Shown in pieces: positions 17,126 to 26,390 of a stretch of 64,000 bases of DNA. Position numbers and translations under genes: made by a program. Each line of letters begins with the position of its first letter. Position 1 is the first letter of the stretch. The stretch covers positions 1-64,000 of the forward strand of contig NZ_JABAEF010000002.1 of NCBI RefSeq assembly GCF_023701945.1, given 5' to 3'. Below the pieces are notes generated by a model, which made no database searches, was not told the DNA's origin, and saw nothing but the letters and a program-made list of their open reading frames with translations. The stretch is from Rhizobium sp. CG5 (lineage in GTDB: Bacteria > Pseudomonadota > Alphaproteobacteria > Rhizobiales > Rhizobiaceae).

Positions 17126-18226
17126 GTGCAGGTCATGAACAACCGATCCCTATCCGTCTGTCGCCCGTCAGCCCTTGTTCTTGCAGCACTTGCATTCATG
17201 GCTGTCTGGGCATCGCTGTCTGGCCGGGCAGAGGCAGCCCCCTGTGGTCCCGAGATCTATCAAAGCCTCAGAGCACCGGCGGGCCAGATGCCGGAGGCGG
17301 TTCGGGTCACCTGTGATCTGGACCTCGATCCGTCCGACGTGATTGCCCGAAAGATCGTCTTTGCTGGCGAGCAGGCCTCCGGCAGCATGCTCGACTGCCA
17401 CGGCGCCACCATCGGCACGGCGGACCTGAAATCGACACCGCGAGCCCCGACGATTGCCATCCGCTCCGTGCCGAAGGGCAGGGGCGAGGACCGGATCTGG
17501 AGCGCTCCTAGCGATATCACCATCCGCAATTGCACCATCGTCGGCAGCCTGCGGCTGATCGGATTGGGGCCGAATGGCGAAGCGGAGGCCGTGCGCCGGT
17601 CGTCGCTGACCAGGGATCACACCCGGAATGCGCAGAATGCTGCACCATCAGGGATCGTTCTCGACAGGCTCAAATTTCAGGCGACAGGCGGCATCCCGCT
17701 CTATTTCGGTCCCGGCGTCACACGAACGACGCTCCGTAATTCCCGCTTTCTCGGAAAGACCGCGAAGACGGCAATCTATCTCGACGCGGAATCGGCCAGC
17801 AACGATATCTCCGGAAATACATTCGCAATGAAATCGGTTGGCCGCGAACTCATCGCCGTCGACGGGTCGGCGCGAAACGTCATTGCCAACAATACGTTCC
17901 GCGATCCTGAGAACGGCGGAATCTATGTCTATCGCAATTGCGGCGAGGGCGGCACGATCCGCCACCAGAAGCCGCAATATAACGAGATCAGCGGCAATCG
18001 CTTCATCTATAAGGAAGCCCTGACGGCCCGTCCGGCGATCTGGTTGAACCAGCGGGATATCGGCAAGATCTTCTGCAGCACCGATCCCAAATATCCGTTC
18101 GGCAGCAGTCTTGATTCCAGCGATCAGGCCAAACACAACATCGTACGCAACAACCGGTTCGAAGGGCCGTGGTCGCTGCGCATCGTCAATTTCGACGACA
18201 CCAACCGGATCGTCGGCAACAAGTGA
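17126..18226 (+). CDS. Secreted right-handed parallel beta-helix protein
   Basis: 366 residues with a signal peptide (ALVLAALAFMAVWASLSGRAEA) and a mature part built from short beta-helix coils rich in N-x-I/F patterns: ITIRNCTIVG, TTLRNSRFLG, NDISGNTFAM, NVIANNTFRD, NEISGNRFIY, NIVRNNRFEG, NRIVGNK. This NosD/pectate-lyase-like fold suggests binding or cleavage of a polysaccharide, but no catalytic residues are evident. A GTG at 17126 has AGAGGA about 9 bases upstream; the ATG three codons later is an alternative start. It is transcribed alone and converges on pyrF. Confidence 0.75.
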   Translation: MQVMNNRSLSVCRPSALVLAALAFMAVWASLSGRAEAAPCGPEIYQSLRAPAGQMPEAVRVTCDLDLDPSDVIARKIVFAGEQASGSMLDCHGATIGTADLKSTPRAPTIAIRSVPKGRGEDRIWSAPSDITIRNCTIVGSLRLIGLGPNGEAEAVRRSSLTRDHTRNAQNAAPSGIVLDRLKFQATGGIPLYFGPGVTRTTLRNSRFLGKTAKTAIYLDAESASNDISGNTFAMKSVGRELIAVDGSARNVIANNTFRDPENGGIYVYRNCGEGGTIRHQKPQYNEISGNRFIYKEALTARPAIWLNQRDIGKIFCSTDPKYPFGSSLDSSDQAKHNIVRNNRFEGPWSLRIVNFDDTNRIVGNK

Positions 18227-18242
18227 CCGGAAGGCCGCCGGC

Positions 18243-18941
18243 TCAGCCGCCGAGCGCCGCCGTCATCTCATCGAGGATCTGCCGGGCGGCGAGCTTGGGA
18301 TCGGCTGCCTTGACGATCGGCCGTCCGACGACCAGATGGCTGGAGCCGGCCTTGATGGCATCGGTCGGTGTCATCACCCGCTTCTGGTCGCCCTTGTCCG
18401 CGCCGGCGGGACGAATGCCGGGTGTCACCAGGGCCATGTCGGGGCCGATGATTTTGCGCACGGCGGCCGATTCCTCCGCCGAGCAGACGATGCCGCCCAT
18501 ACCGGCTGCCAGCGCCTGTTCGGCCCGGCGCAGCACCAGCGTATGCGGATCGTATTCGTAGCCGGCGTCGATCACGTCCTGCTCGTCCATCGAGGTCAGT
18601 ACGGTCACGCCGAGCAGGCAGAGACCGGAGCCTTTGGCAGCGGACACCGCGGCGCGCATGGCTTTCGGATAGGCATGCAGCGTCAGCATGGACATGCCCA
18701 TCTTGACGATGTTCTCGACCCCGGATGCCACCGTGTTGTCGATGTCGAGCAGCTTCATGTCGAGGAAGATCTTCTTGCCATCGGCGGCCAGATCGCGGGC
18801 AAATTCCAGGCCGCCGGCAAAGGCCAGCTGATAACCGATCTTGTAGACCAGGATATCGTCGCCCAGCATCCGGACGATCGCTTCCGCCTCGCCAACAGTC
18901 GGAACGTCCAATCCGACAATGAGTTTGTCCCGTGCGCTCAT
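18243..18941 (-). CDS. pyrF: Orotidine 5'-phosphate decarboxylase
   Basis: A 232-residue TIM barrel converting OMP to UMP, the last step of UMP synthesis. The signature [11 protein letters not shown] (61-71, catalytic Lys63 and Asp66), LIVGLDVPT at the N-terminus and VTPGIRPAG with HLVVGRPI near the C-terminus (phosphate grip) are all present. The start at 18941 overlaps the stop of the upstream phosphatase-like gene (ATGA), so the two are coupled. Confidence 0.96.
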   Translation of the reverse strand: MSARDKLIVGLDVPTVGEAEAIVRMLGDDILVYKIGYQLAFAGGLEFARDLAADGKKIFLDMKLLDIDNTVASGVENIVKMGMSMLTLHAYPKAMRAAVSAAKGSGLCLLGVTVLTSMDEQDVIDAGYEYDPHTLVLRRAEQALAAGMGGIVCSAEESAAVRKIIGPDMALVTPGIRPAGADKGDQKRVMTPTDAIKAGSSHLVVGRPIVKAADPKLAARQILDEMTAALGG

Positions 18942-19528
18942 GCTGCAAATCCTTGCCAGTCTTCGATGGGCGTCCAGTCGCACGAGACGGCGCGCCTCGC
19001 AAGATCGAAGGCGAAGAGATTTCCGCCGCCAGGGGCTTGGTCCCCAGAACGGGCGATCGGCCGACCTTCGAGATGGCATTTGAGCAGCGTGCCGACCCCG
19101 CCATGGCCGACAAATGCGATCGCTCCGGTCGGGTCGTGATCGGTAAGGATGGCCTCGACGGCGATGACAATGCGGGCTTGCGCATCGATCGCCCTCTCCC
19201 ATCCCTGATAGCTCTGTTCGGGATGAGCAAAGAACCAGTCCGCGGCCTTCTCGAATTCCGGCGGCGGCAGGAATCCGGTCGCCGAACGGTCGTTCTCATG
19301 CAGAATCTCGACGGTCTCGAAGCCGATACCGGCGCCCTCGGCCAGAATGGCCGATGTCTCGATCGCCTTGACCTCGGCGCTGGAAACGATGCGCTTGAGC
19401 TGGCGAACCCAGTCCGCCCCTGCGGCTTTGCGGGTCCGCGCCGCGCCGAGATCCGACAGTCCCCATTGCGGAACGGGAACGGTTGCGTCGATCTTCACCT
19501 GCGGATGCGTGATGTAGACAGCGAACAT
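18938..19528 (-). CDS. Histidine phosphatase superfamily protein with degenerate RHG motif
   Basis: 196 residues of phosphoglycerate-mutase-like fold. The second catalytic region is recognisable ([18 protein letters not shown]), as are [14 protein letters not shown] and [13 protein letters not shown]. However, the N-terminal RHG tripeptide reads THP ([12 protein letters not shown]): the phosphate-binding Arg is Thr and the Gly is Pro, with only the His kept. Ordinary phosphohistidine chemistry may be impaired. It is coupled by a 4-bp overlap to pyrF and starts 17 bp after the pmtA stop. Confidence 0.78.
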   Translation of the reverse strand: MFAVYITHPQVKIDATVPVPQWGLSDLGAARTRKAAGADWVRQLKRIVSSAEVKAIETSAILAEGAGIGFETVEILHENDRSATGFLPPPEFEKAADWFFAHPEQSYQGWERAIDAQARIVIAVEAILTDHDPTGAIAFVGHGGVGTLLKCHLEGRPIARSGDQAPGGGNLFAFDLARRAVSCDWTPIEDWQGFAA

Positions 19529-19545
19529 CGCCGATCTCGAGGTTT

Positions 19546-20139
19546 CTAGCCGCGGCTATACGTCCAGAGCTGCGCCGGTGGGATATTGCGCACGATGAAA
19601 TCGAAATGCTGGATGTGATAGCGATGCGGTTGCGCAATGATCGGCGAAACCGCGCCGTACGAGATCTGCATGACCGGTCGACCGGCCGGCAGGCGGTCGA
19701 GCAGGGACTCAAGCAGGCTGATGCGCTCCTCCATACGGAAATTCAGCAGTGGAACGGCTGAAATCACGCAGTCGAATGTCAGGTCTTTGAGGTCGCCGAG
19801 GGTCTTTTCAATGTCGAACGCATCGCCATTGATCAGTTGAACGCCCGGATAGGTCCGCTGCAGATGCTGGTAGAAGTCGGTGGAGTACTCGACGGCCACC
19901 AGACGTTCCGGCGGCAGGCCACGCGCCAGGATGGCCTTGGTGATGGCGCCTGTGCCCGGCCCAAGCTCCAGGACGGGCAGGCCAGAGCTGAGGTCGATGA
20001 CGCTCGCCATCTTGCGCGCCGTGACGGAGGATGTGGGGATGATCGAACCAACGGTTTTGGGGCCGTCCATCATGCCCTTGAAAAACCGGATCTCGTCGTC
20101 GAACTTCTTTTCGAAACGCTGTTTCAGGCGAAAAACCAT
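19546..20139 (-). CDS. pmtA: Phosphatidylethanolamine N-methyltransferase (rhizobial PmtA type)
   Basis: 197 residues. Methylates phosphatidylethanolamine toward phosphatidylcholine with SAM at the membrane surface. The N-terminus KKFDDEIRFFKGMMDGPKTV and GSIIPTSSVTARKMASVI, then LELGPGTGAITKAIL (SAM motif I), VAVEYSTDFYQHLQRTYPG and INGDAFD, match what I know of the Sinorhizobium/Agrobacterium PmtA proteins closely. Phosphatidylcholine is typical of plant-associated alphaproteobacteria. The gene lies 198 bp after dnaN on the same strand, with space for its own promoter. Confidence 0.9.
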   Translation of the reverse strand: MVFRLKQRFEKKFDDEIRFFKGMMDGPKTVGSIIPTSSVTARKMASVIDLSSGLPVLELGPGTGAITKAILARGLPPERLVAVEYSTDFYQHLQRTYPGVQLINGDAFDIEKTLGDLKDLTFDCVISAVPLLNFRMEERISLLESLLDRLPAGRPVMQISYGAVSPIIAQPHRYHIQHFDFIVRNIPPAQLWTYSRG

Positions 20140-20337
20140 TGCCCGTCATCTCCACACGAGGTCGTAGACGCATATCATTTGCGTCCGATCATGTTGTCGA
20201 ATTTTGCCGCAAAAACAAGGCAAAATGCCGTTTGCGACAAAAGTTTCGACACAGAGGCCCGTATTCGGCAATATTGGGCAATGCGGATGAAGGTCGAGCC
20301 TTTTGCCCTCCATCCGCACCAGGGGAGCCTTTGCGGG

Positions 20338-21456
20338 CTAGACCCGCATCGGCATCAGCACGTAGAGCGCGTCATCGCCGGAGGTCTCGCGGATCAGGGT
20401 CGGCGATCCGGCATCGGCCAGCAGGAAGATTGCATCATCGCCCGAAAGCTGCGCGGTAATGTCGAGCAGATACTTGGCGTTGAAGCCGATTTCCATCGCG
20501 TCGTTCTCGTAGCCGACCGCCACTTCTTCCGTCGCACTGCCGGAATCCGGGTTGTTGACGGTGAGTGTCAGGTGACCATCCGAAATCGCCAGCTTCACGG
20601 CCCGGCCGCGTTCCGAAGAAATCGTCGAGACACGATCGACCGCGCGGGCGAAGGACTGGCAGTCGACCCGCATTTCCTTGTCATTACCGGTCGGGATAAC
20701 CCGCTGGTAATCGGGGAACGTCCCGTCGATCAGCTTCGATGTCAGGACGATCGAGCCGATCGTCATGCGGATCTTGGCGTCGGACACCTCGACAGTGACC
20801 ACCATGTCGGGATTGTCGACCAGCTTCTGCAATTCGCCGACCGTCTTGCGGGGGATGATGATGCCCGGCATGCCTTCGGATCCGGACGGAGCCTCGACAT
20901 CGGCGCGCGCCAGCCGGTGACCGTCGGTCGCCACGGCACGCAGTTTCAGCGCACCATTGTCCTCGATCGTGTGCAGATAGATGCCGTTCAGGTAGTAGCG
21001 GGTCTCTTCCGTCGAGATCGCAAACTGGGTGCGATCGATCAGCATCTTCAGGTCGGTGGCCTTCAGGCGGAAGGAATGGCTGAAGCTGCCGGCGGTCAGG
21101 TCCGGGAAATCCGTTTCCGACAGGCACTGCAGCGAGAATTTCGAGCGGCCCGAGGCAACCGTCATGGCCGCACCGTCCGGAGTAACCGCCAGCATCACTT
21201 CGGCGCCGTCCGGCAGTTTGCGGACGATTTCGTAGAGCAGATGGGCCGGAACGGTCGTCGCGCCGGCCTGCTCGACATTGGCGGGCGTCGCTTCGGTGAT
21301 TTCAAGGTCGAGGTCGGTCGCCTTCATCGCAAGGCTGGCCCCTTCGGCCCGCAACAGCACGTTGGAGAGGATCGGGATCGTGTTGCGACGCTCGACCACC
21401 CGGTGCACGTGATTGAGGGACTTCAGAAGATTGGACCGTTCAAGAGTAATACGCAT
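20338..21456 (-). CDS. dnaN: DNA polymerase III beta subunit (sliding clamp)
   Basis: 372 residues, the normal clamp length. The ring-forming clamp tethers DNA polymerase III and many partner proteins. Recognisable segments are MRITLERSNLLKSLNHV, NTIPILSNVLLRAEG, LKATDLDLEI, VPAHLLYEIVRKLPDG, TDGHRLARADV, a long central FPDYQRVIPT and the C-terminal DDALYVLMPMRV, which ends with the conserved M-P-M-R. As in other Rhizobiaceae, dnaN is far from dnaA (about 35 kb here) instead of next to it. Confidence 0.97.
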   Translation of the reverse strand: MRITLERSNLLKSLNHVHRVVERRNTIPILSNVLLRAEGASLAMKATDLDLEITEATPANVEQAGATTVPAHLLYEIVRKLPDGAEVMLAVTPDGAAMTVASGRSKFSLQCLSETDFPDLTAGSFSHSFRLKATDLKMLIDRTQFAISTEETRYYLNGIYLHTIEDNGALKLRAVATDGHRLARADVEAPSGSEGMPGIIIPRKTVGELQKLVDNPDMVVTVEVSDAKIRMTIGSIVLTSKLIDGTFPDYQRVIPTGNDKEMRVDCQSFARAVDRVSTISSERGRAVKLAISDGHLTLTVNNPDSGSATEEVAVGYENDAMEIGFNAKYLLDITAQLSGDDAIFLLADAGSPTLIRETSGDDALYVLMPMRV

Positions 21457-21700
21457 GGACGCTGCCGCTTTCGACCTTTGCGACCCGTGGCACGGGTCGG
21501 GCTATTCTCCTTCCGAGCCATAACATTGGCCGGACATTTGGGACGGGCAAAATGGCAGCAAACCGAAACAAAAAGCAAGGGCTTGGCGGGCGCAAGCCGC
21601 ATCCTTTTGCGGGATTGTGCTGCGCTGCGCATAAATTGCGCCGCCCTTGCCCCCGGCGATGCGGTGAACCATAAAGAGACGCAGTCAGGAGAGCGTCCCC

Positions 21701-22624
21701 TTGGATAAAGTCACCGAAACACCGAAAAAGACCGATCCGGTGCCGCGCAGCTACCGGCTGAACGACCAGCCGGTGGTGGCACGACCGCTCGAGACCGCGC
21801 TCTATCTGGTCGCAACGCCGATCGGCAATCTTGGTGATATCACGCTTCGGGCGCTGGAAACCCTGGCCGGTGCCGATGTGCTGGCCTGCGAGGATACCCG
21901 CGTCACCCGTGTCCTGCTCGATCGCTACGGCATCGACAACCGGCCCTATGCCTATCACGAGCACAATGCCACCACGGTCGGCCCCAAGCTGATCGAGGCG
22001 CTTTCGCAAGGTCGGTCCGTCGCTCTGGTGTCGGATGCCGGCACGCCGCTGGTCTCCGATCCGGGCTATCGCTTAGGCCAGCTGGCGATCGAAGCCGGCT
22101 ATCGCGTCGTGCCCATTCCCGGCGCCTCGGCGCCGCTGGCAGCCCTTGTCGGCTCCGGCCTGCCGAGCGACGCCTTCTTCTTTGCCGGCTTCCTGCCCAC
22201 CAAGGACAAGGCCAAACGGGATCGGCTGGCGCAATTGCAGGCGGTCCCGGCGACCCTGATGTTCTTTGAATCGCCGCATCGCATCGGCGCGACACTGGCG
22301 GCTGCTGCCGATGTGCTGGGCGATCACCGTCCGGCCAGCGTCTGCCGCGAGCTGACCAAGACGTTTGAGGAATTCCGCCGCGGCGGATTGCGCGAACTGG
22401 CCGACTATTATTCTGACGACCGTGTCGTCAAGGGCGAGATCGTGCTGGTGGTCGGTCCGCCGGCCGCCCCAGAGGCGCCGAGCCAGGGCGATGTCGATAC
22501 CGTCCTGCTAGCGCTTGCCGCCGCCCTGCCGATGGCCAAGGCCGCCACCGAGGCCGCCAGGCGCACCGGCCTGCCGCGCAAGGACCTCTACCAGCGCCTG
22601 CTGGAGCTGAAGGACGAGGGATGA
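21701..22624 (+). CDS. rsmI: 16S rRNA (cytidine-2'-O)-methyltransferase
   Basis: 307 residues of the tetrapyrrole-methylase fold. Methylates the ribose of a cytidine in the decoding region of 16S rRNA. Motifs: [77 protein letters not shown] and [10 protein letters not shown]. The start is a TTG at 21701 with AGGAGA about 9 bases upstream; no ATG is placed as well. It overlaps yraN by 4 bp and is divergent from dnaN. Confidence 0.94.
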   Translation: MDKVTETPKKTDPVPRSYRLNDQPVVARPLETALYLVATPIGNLGDITLRALETLAGADVLACEDTRVTRVLLDRYGIDNRPYAYHEHNATTVGPKLIEALSQGRSVALVSDAGTPLVSDPGYRLGQLAIEAGYRVVPIPGASAPLAALVGSGLPSDAFFFAGFLPTKDKAKRDRLAQLQAVPATLMFFESPHRIGATLAAAADVLGDHRPASVCRELTKTFEEFRRGGLRELADYYSDDRVVKGEIVLVVGPPAAPEAPSQGDVDTVLLALAAALPMAKAATEAARRTGLPRKDLYQRLLELKDEG

Positions 22625-23019
22625 AACCTCCGCCGCCGAGCGACAGCAAGCCGTCGGCCCGCATGCCGAATGCCGATCGGCGCAAGGCCGAACGCCGCGG
22701 CCGGATGTCGGAATATTGGGCGGCTCTCTACCTGCTGCTGAAGGGCTATCGCATTGTCGCGCTGCGCTACCGCACCGGCCTTGGCGAAATCGACATCATC
22801 GCCCGCAAAGGAGATCTGGCCGTCTTCGTCGAGGTCAAGGCGCGCCGCTTAGAGCGCGAGGCCGTCGATGCGGTGAGCTATACCGCGCAGGCGAGGATCC
22901 GCTCGGCCGGCGATCTCTGGCTGTCGCGCCAGAAAGACGCCCATCGCCTGTCGCTCAGATACGATATCGTCGCGGTCCAACCGGGCCGCTGGCCGCAGCA
23001 TTTCAAGGACGCTTTTTAG
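22621..23019 (+). CDS. yraN: YraN/UPF0102 family endonuclease-like protein
   Basis: 132 residues with the restriction-endonuclease-like core [21 protein letters not shown], where Glu-x(n)-Asp...Glu-x-Lys resembles a PD-(D/E)XK site. [15 protein letters not shown] helix ([15 protein letters not shown]) precedes it. Function is uncertain; the family is conserved and commonly follows rsmI. The ATG overlaps the rsmI stop (ATGA), so the two are co-translated. Confidence 0.9.
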   Translation: MKPPPPSDSKPSARMPNADRRKAERRGRMSEYWAALYLLLKGYRIVALRYRTGLGEIDIIARKGDLAVFVEVKARRLEREAVDAVSYTAQARIRSAGDLWLSRQKDAHRLSLRYDIVAVQPGRWPQHFKDAF

Positions 23020-23073
23020 AGCATCCGGCTCCGCCGCGCTTTTTCAAAGCAAGCCTTCTCAAAGCGTTATGAA

Positions 23074-23091
23074 TTGTAATCTGTCTGTCAC
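23074..23091 (+). promoter_or_regulatory. Candidate PHO box before ugpB
   Basis: TTGTAAT-CTGT-CTGTCAC gives two 7-bp half-sites 11 bp apart and matches the CTGTCAT-N4-CTGTCAT consensus at 11 of 14 positions. A -10-like TATATC at about 23113 sits at the distance expected for a PhoB-activated promoter, whose -35 is replaced by the box. It lies 75 bp before the ugpB start. Ugp systems are classic PhoB targets. Regulation is inferred. Confidence 0.6.
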
Positions 23092-23165
23092 GAAAGGTTC
23101 AAGCCGGCGTCATATATCACGACTAATGCACTCCTCACCCCAATCTTGGTGGAGAGGATTTTACC

Positions 23166-24464
23166 ATGTTCAAGAAACTTTCGATGGCCGCCCTGGCGGT
23201 CAGCTTCTCGGCCAGCTCGTCCTTTGCCGCGACCAACATCACCTGGTGGCATGGCATGGGCGGACGCAACGGCGAAGTGATCAACGAAGTCGCGACCAAG
23301 TTCAATGCAGCGCAGAGCGAGTGCAGCCTGACCCCGGTCAGCAAGGGCACCTATGAAGAAGCCCTGGCGTCCGGCATCGCCGCCTTCCGTTCGGGCGAAC
23401 AGCCCAACATCCTGCAGGTTTTCGATGCGGGTGCTGCCACGATCATCAATGCCAAGGGCGCGACCATCGCTGCCGAGGACCTGATCAAGAGCGCCGGTTT
23501 CGATTTCAACCGCGACAACTTCATCGAGGGCGTCCGCTACTTCTACGCCGACAGCCAGGGCAAGTTCGTCGGCATGCCGTTCAACTCCTCGGCGCCGATC
23601 ATGTATATCAACGACGAAGCCCTGAAGAAGGCTGGCGTCGAAGCTCCGAAGACCTGGGAAGAGTTCGAAGCCATCGCTCCGAAGCTGAAAGAGGCCGGCT
23701 TCATCCCGCTGGTTCAGTCGCAGCTCACCTGGGAGTTCACCGAGAACTTCTTCTCGCGCCACAACATCCAGTTTGCCTCCAACAACAATGGCTATGACAG
23801 CGTCATCGACACGACGATCAACGTCACCGATCCGAACCATGTCATGATGTATGACAAGCTCAAGGAATGGTATGACGCTGGTTATTTCGGCTATTACGGC
23901 GCCGGCTGGAGCGACAACCAGAAGCCTTTCGAAGAAAACAAGGTGGCTCTCTGGATCGGCTCGTCCGGTTCCTTCGGTGGCCTGCAGAAGACGGCCCAGA
24001 TGCCTTTCTCGGCCACCTTCCTGCCTTACTGGAAGTCGGTCAACCCGACTGGCGTTCACACCTTCATCGGTGGCGCGGCCCTGTTCGCCATGTCCGGCAA
24101 GCCGGATGCTGAAAATGCCTGCACGGCAGCCTTCTTCAACTTCCTGACCTCGCCGGACCTGCAGAAGTTCTACCACCAGGCCACCGGTTACGTCGCCATC
24201 ACCAAGGCTGCCTACGAGCTGGCCAAGTCGGAAGGCTATTACAAGGAAAAGCCGGCCGCCGAAGTCGGCATCCAGCAGCTGTCGCTGCCGGGCGGCGAAT
24301 GGGACAAGGGCTATCGCCTCGGCTTCTATCCGCAGATCCGCTCGGTGATGGAACGCGAATACAACCGCATCTTCGCCGGCGAAACCACGCCGAAGGAAGC
24401 CATGGAAACCATCAAGAAGGAAGCCGACGAACTTCTCGCCCGCTTCGCCAAGACGGCCGGCTAA
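23166..24464 (+). CDS. ugpB: sn-Glycerol-3-phosphate ABC transporter, substrate-binding protein
   Basis: A 432-residue periplasmic binding protein with a signal peptide (MFKKLSMAALAVSFSASSSFA). Features of UgpB are ITWWHGMGGRNGEVINEVATKFN, SKGTYEEALASGIAAFRSGEQPNILQVFDAG and GMPFNSSAPIMYIN, with WKSVNPTGVHTFIGGAALFAMSG further on. It captures glycerol-3-phosphate or glycerophosphodiesters and delivers them to UgpAE. It is the first gene of the operon and is followed by a palindromic repeat that may allow higher expression of the binding protein than of the membrane genes. Confidence 0.92.
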   Translation: MFKKLSMAALAVSFSASSSFAATNITWWHGMGGRNGEVINEVATKFNAAQSECSLTPVSKGTYEEALASGIAAFRSGEQPNILQVFDAGAATIINAKGATIAAEDLIKSAGFDFNRDNFIEGVRYFYADSQGKFVGMPFNSSAPIMYINDEALKKAGVEAPKTWEEFEAIAPKLKEAGFIPLVQSQLTWEFTENFFSRHNIQFASNNNGYDSVIDTTINVTDPNHVMMYDKLKEWYDAGYFGYYGAGWSDNQKPFEENKVALWIGSSGSFGGLQKTAQMPFSATFLPYWKSVNPTGVHTFIGGAALFAMSGKPDAENACTAAFFNFLTSPDLQKFYHQATGYVAITKAAYELAKSEGYYKEKPAAEVGIQQLSLPGGEWDKGYRLGFYPQIRSVMEREYNRIFAGETTPKEAMETIKKEADELLARFAKTAG

Positions 24465-24481
24465 GCGTTCACGGGGCAATT

Positions 24482-24594
24482 GCCCCTCACCCCACCCTCT
24501 CCCCGCCAAGCGGGGCGAGGGAGTGCAGACGCTACGGACCCCCTCCCTTCTCCCCGCTTGGCGGGGAGAAGTTGCCGGCAGGCGGATGAGGGGC
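24482..24594. repeat. RIME/REP-like intergenic palindrome between ugpB and ugpA
   Basis: About 113 bp framed by GCCCCTCA and TGAGGGGC, with two internal hairpins, CCCCGCCAAGCGGGG (24501-24515) and CCCCGCTTGGCGGGG (24552-24566), that are reverse complements of each other. The pattern (CCCTCACCC...CTCCCCGC...GCGGGGAG...GATGAGGGG) is that of the rhizobial intergenic mosaic/REP elements. It may stabilise the ugpB 3' end or attenuate downstream transcription. Confidence 0.85.
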
Positions 24595-24637
24595 TTTCCT
24601 GATCCCCGAGAAAGCCGTCCTTTTAAATGAGACCATC

Positions 24638-25519
24638 ATGAAGCGCGTCCAGTTTTCCTCGCCGATCCTGCCCTACCTGTTCCTGCTGCCGCAGTTGCTG
24701 GTGGTTTTCGTGTTTTTCTACTGGCCCTCGGTGCAGGCGATCCAGTCCTCTTTCTATATCGAGGACCCCTTCGGTTTCGGATCGAGCTTTGTCGGTATGG
24801 CCAATTATACCGACGCGCTGGCCTCCACCGAATATCAGAAGATTGCCCGCTTCACGGCTGTCTATACCCTTCTCGTCACCGGGCTTGCCCTGTCCATCGG
24901 TCTCGTCCTGGCGATGAAGGCAGACGCTGTCATTCGCGGCAGTTCTGCCTATAAAACCCTGCTGATCTCAGTCTATGCCATCGCCCCGCCGGTTGCCGGC
25001 CTGATTGGCATGATGTTTTTCGACCAGCATATCGGCCCCTTCGTCAAGTTCGCCGCGATGTTCGGCTGGCACATGAAGGTCGGCATCAACTATTTCGACA
25101 CGGCGCTGGCGCTCGTCGTCGTCGCGGTCTGGAAACAGATCCCCTACAATTTCATCTTTTTCCTGTCCGGCCTGCAGGGCATTCCCATGGCCATCCGCGA
25201 GGCGGCGGCCATCGATTGCCGCTCGGGCACGCGCCGTTTCTGGACCGTCGTGCTGCCGCTTTTGGCGCCGACCGCCTTTTTCCTGCTGATCATCAACATC
25301 ACCTATTCGCTGTTCGACACGTTTGCCGTCATCGACGTGATGGTGAAGGACAAGGCCGCCAACAATCCGATCACCCTGGTCTACAAGGTCTATATGGACG
25401 GCTTCCGCGGCAACGACCTCGGCAGTTCGTCGGCCCAGTCCGTCATCCTGATGATCGTGGTGTTTGTCCTCACCGTCATCCAGTTCCGCTTCATCGAGCG
25501 GCGCGTCCATTACGGCTGA
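24638..25519 (+). CDS. ugpA: sn-Glycerol-3-phosphate ABC transporter permease UgpA
   Basis: 293 residues with six hydrophobic helices, starting MKRVQFSSPILPYLFLLPQL. The binding-protein-dependent transport signature (EAA loop) appears as IREAAAIDCRSGTRRFWTVVLPLLAP. It pairs with UgpE in the inner membrane, with UgpC as ATPase. The 173-bp gap from ugpB is filled by the palindromic repeat; the gap to ugpE is 11 bp. Confidence 0.93.
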   Translation: MKRVQFSSPILPYLFLLPQLLVVFVFFYWPSVQAIQSSFYIEDPFGFGSSFVGMANYTDALASTEYQKIARFTAVYTLLVTGLALSIGLVLAMKADAVIRGSSAYKTLLISVYAIAPPVAGLIGMMFFDQHIGPFVKFAAMFGWHMKVGINYFDTALALVVVAVWKQIPYNFIFFLSGLQGIPMAIREAAAIDCRSGTRRFWTVVLPLLAPTAFFLLIINITYSLFDTFAVIDVMVKDKAANNPITLVYKVYMDGFRGNDLGSSSAQSVILMIVVFVLTVIQFRFIERRVHYG

Positions 25520-25530
25520 GGAGAGCGACC

Positions 25531-26373
25531 ATGTTCCGTACGAAATTCTTCGATCACCTCATCCTGATGCTGGGCGTGTTCTTCATGATCGGCCCGGTCG
25601 CGGTTGCCTTCATGACCTCGACCCATGCGGCTGCCGACATCCACAGCAATGGTCTGGCGCTGAGCTGGGGCGGCCATTTTGTCGAGACCTATGAAAAGGT
25701 GCTGACCCGCGAGGGCGGCTTCACCGGCCAGGTGACCGGCGCCCGCATGGTGCTGAACTCGCTGATCCTGGGGCTCGGCTTTGCCTCGGGCAAGATCGTG
25801 CTGTCGATGCTGGCGGCCTATGCCATCGTCTATTTTCGCTTCCGCTTCGCCACGCTTGCCTTCTGGATCATCTTCACAACGCTGCTGCTGCCGCTCGAAG
25901 TGCGCATCATGCCGTCCTACAAAGTGATGAGCGATCTCGGCCTGCTGAACACCTATACCGGCCTGATCGTGCCGCTGCTGGCCTCTGCCACCGGCACCTT
26001 CTTCTTCCGGCAGTTTTTCAAATCCGTGCCCGATGAGTTGCTGGAGGCGGCCCGCATCGATGGCGCCGGCCCGTTCAAATTCTTCATCGATATCCTGGTG
26101 CCCCTGTCGCGCACCATGATCGCCGCCGTGTTCATCATCATGTTCGTCTATGGCTGGAACCAGTATCTCTGGCCGATGCTGATGACCACGGACGAGAGCT
26201 TCTACACCCTGATGCGCGGCATCAAGCAGATCCTGCAGGTCTGGATCGGCTCGCAGATCCCCGATTACAACGAGGCCTTTGCCCTGGCGGTGCTCGCCAT
26301 GCTGCCGCCCATTGTCATCGTCGTGGTCTTCCAGAGCTGGTTCATCAAGGGCCTGACCGAGAGCGACAAATAA
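25531..26373 (+). CDS. ugpE: sn-Glycerol-3-phosphate ABC transporter permease UgpE
   Basis: 280 residues, polytopic, starting [22 protein letters not shown] at the ATG at 25531, which has GAGGAGA just upstream. The EAA loop is [24 protein letters not shown]. It is the second permease of the Ugp importer. The C-terminus ([13 protein letters not shown]) is typical of MalG/UgpE proteins. It is separated from ugpC by 17 bp. Confidence 0.93.
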   Translation: MFRTKFFDHLILMLGVFFMIGPVAVAFMTSTHAAADIHSNGLALSWGGHFVETYEKVLTREGGFTGQVTGARMVLNSLILGLGFASGKIVLSMLAAYAIVYFRFRFATLAFWIIFTTLLLPLEVRIMPSYKVMSDLGLLNTYTGLIVPLLASATGTFFFRQFFKSVPDELLEAARIDGAGPFKFFIDILVPLSRTMIAAVFIIMFVYGWNQYLWPMLMTTDESFYTLMRGIKQILQVWIGSQIPDYNEAFALAVLAMLPPIVIVVVFQSWFIKGLTESDK

Positions 26374-26390
26374 CTGAAGGTATTTTTCCC

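Noticed and set aside
19837..21708. Long open frame (623 codons) on the plus strand opposite dnaN and pmtA
   Set aside because: It mirrors the third-position GC bias of real minus-strand genes, spans two genes and has no recognisable domain.
24482..24594. CRISPR-like repeat or simple terminator in the ugp operon
   Set aside because: There is a single palindrome with mirror hairpins and no repeated spacer pattern. It fits a RIME/REP intergenic element better.
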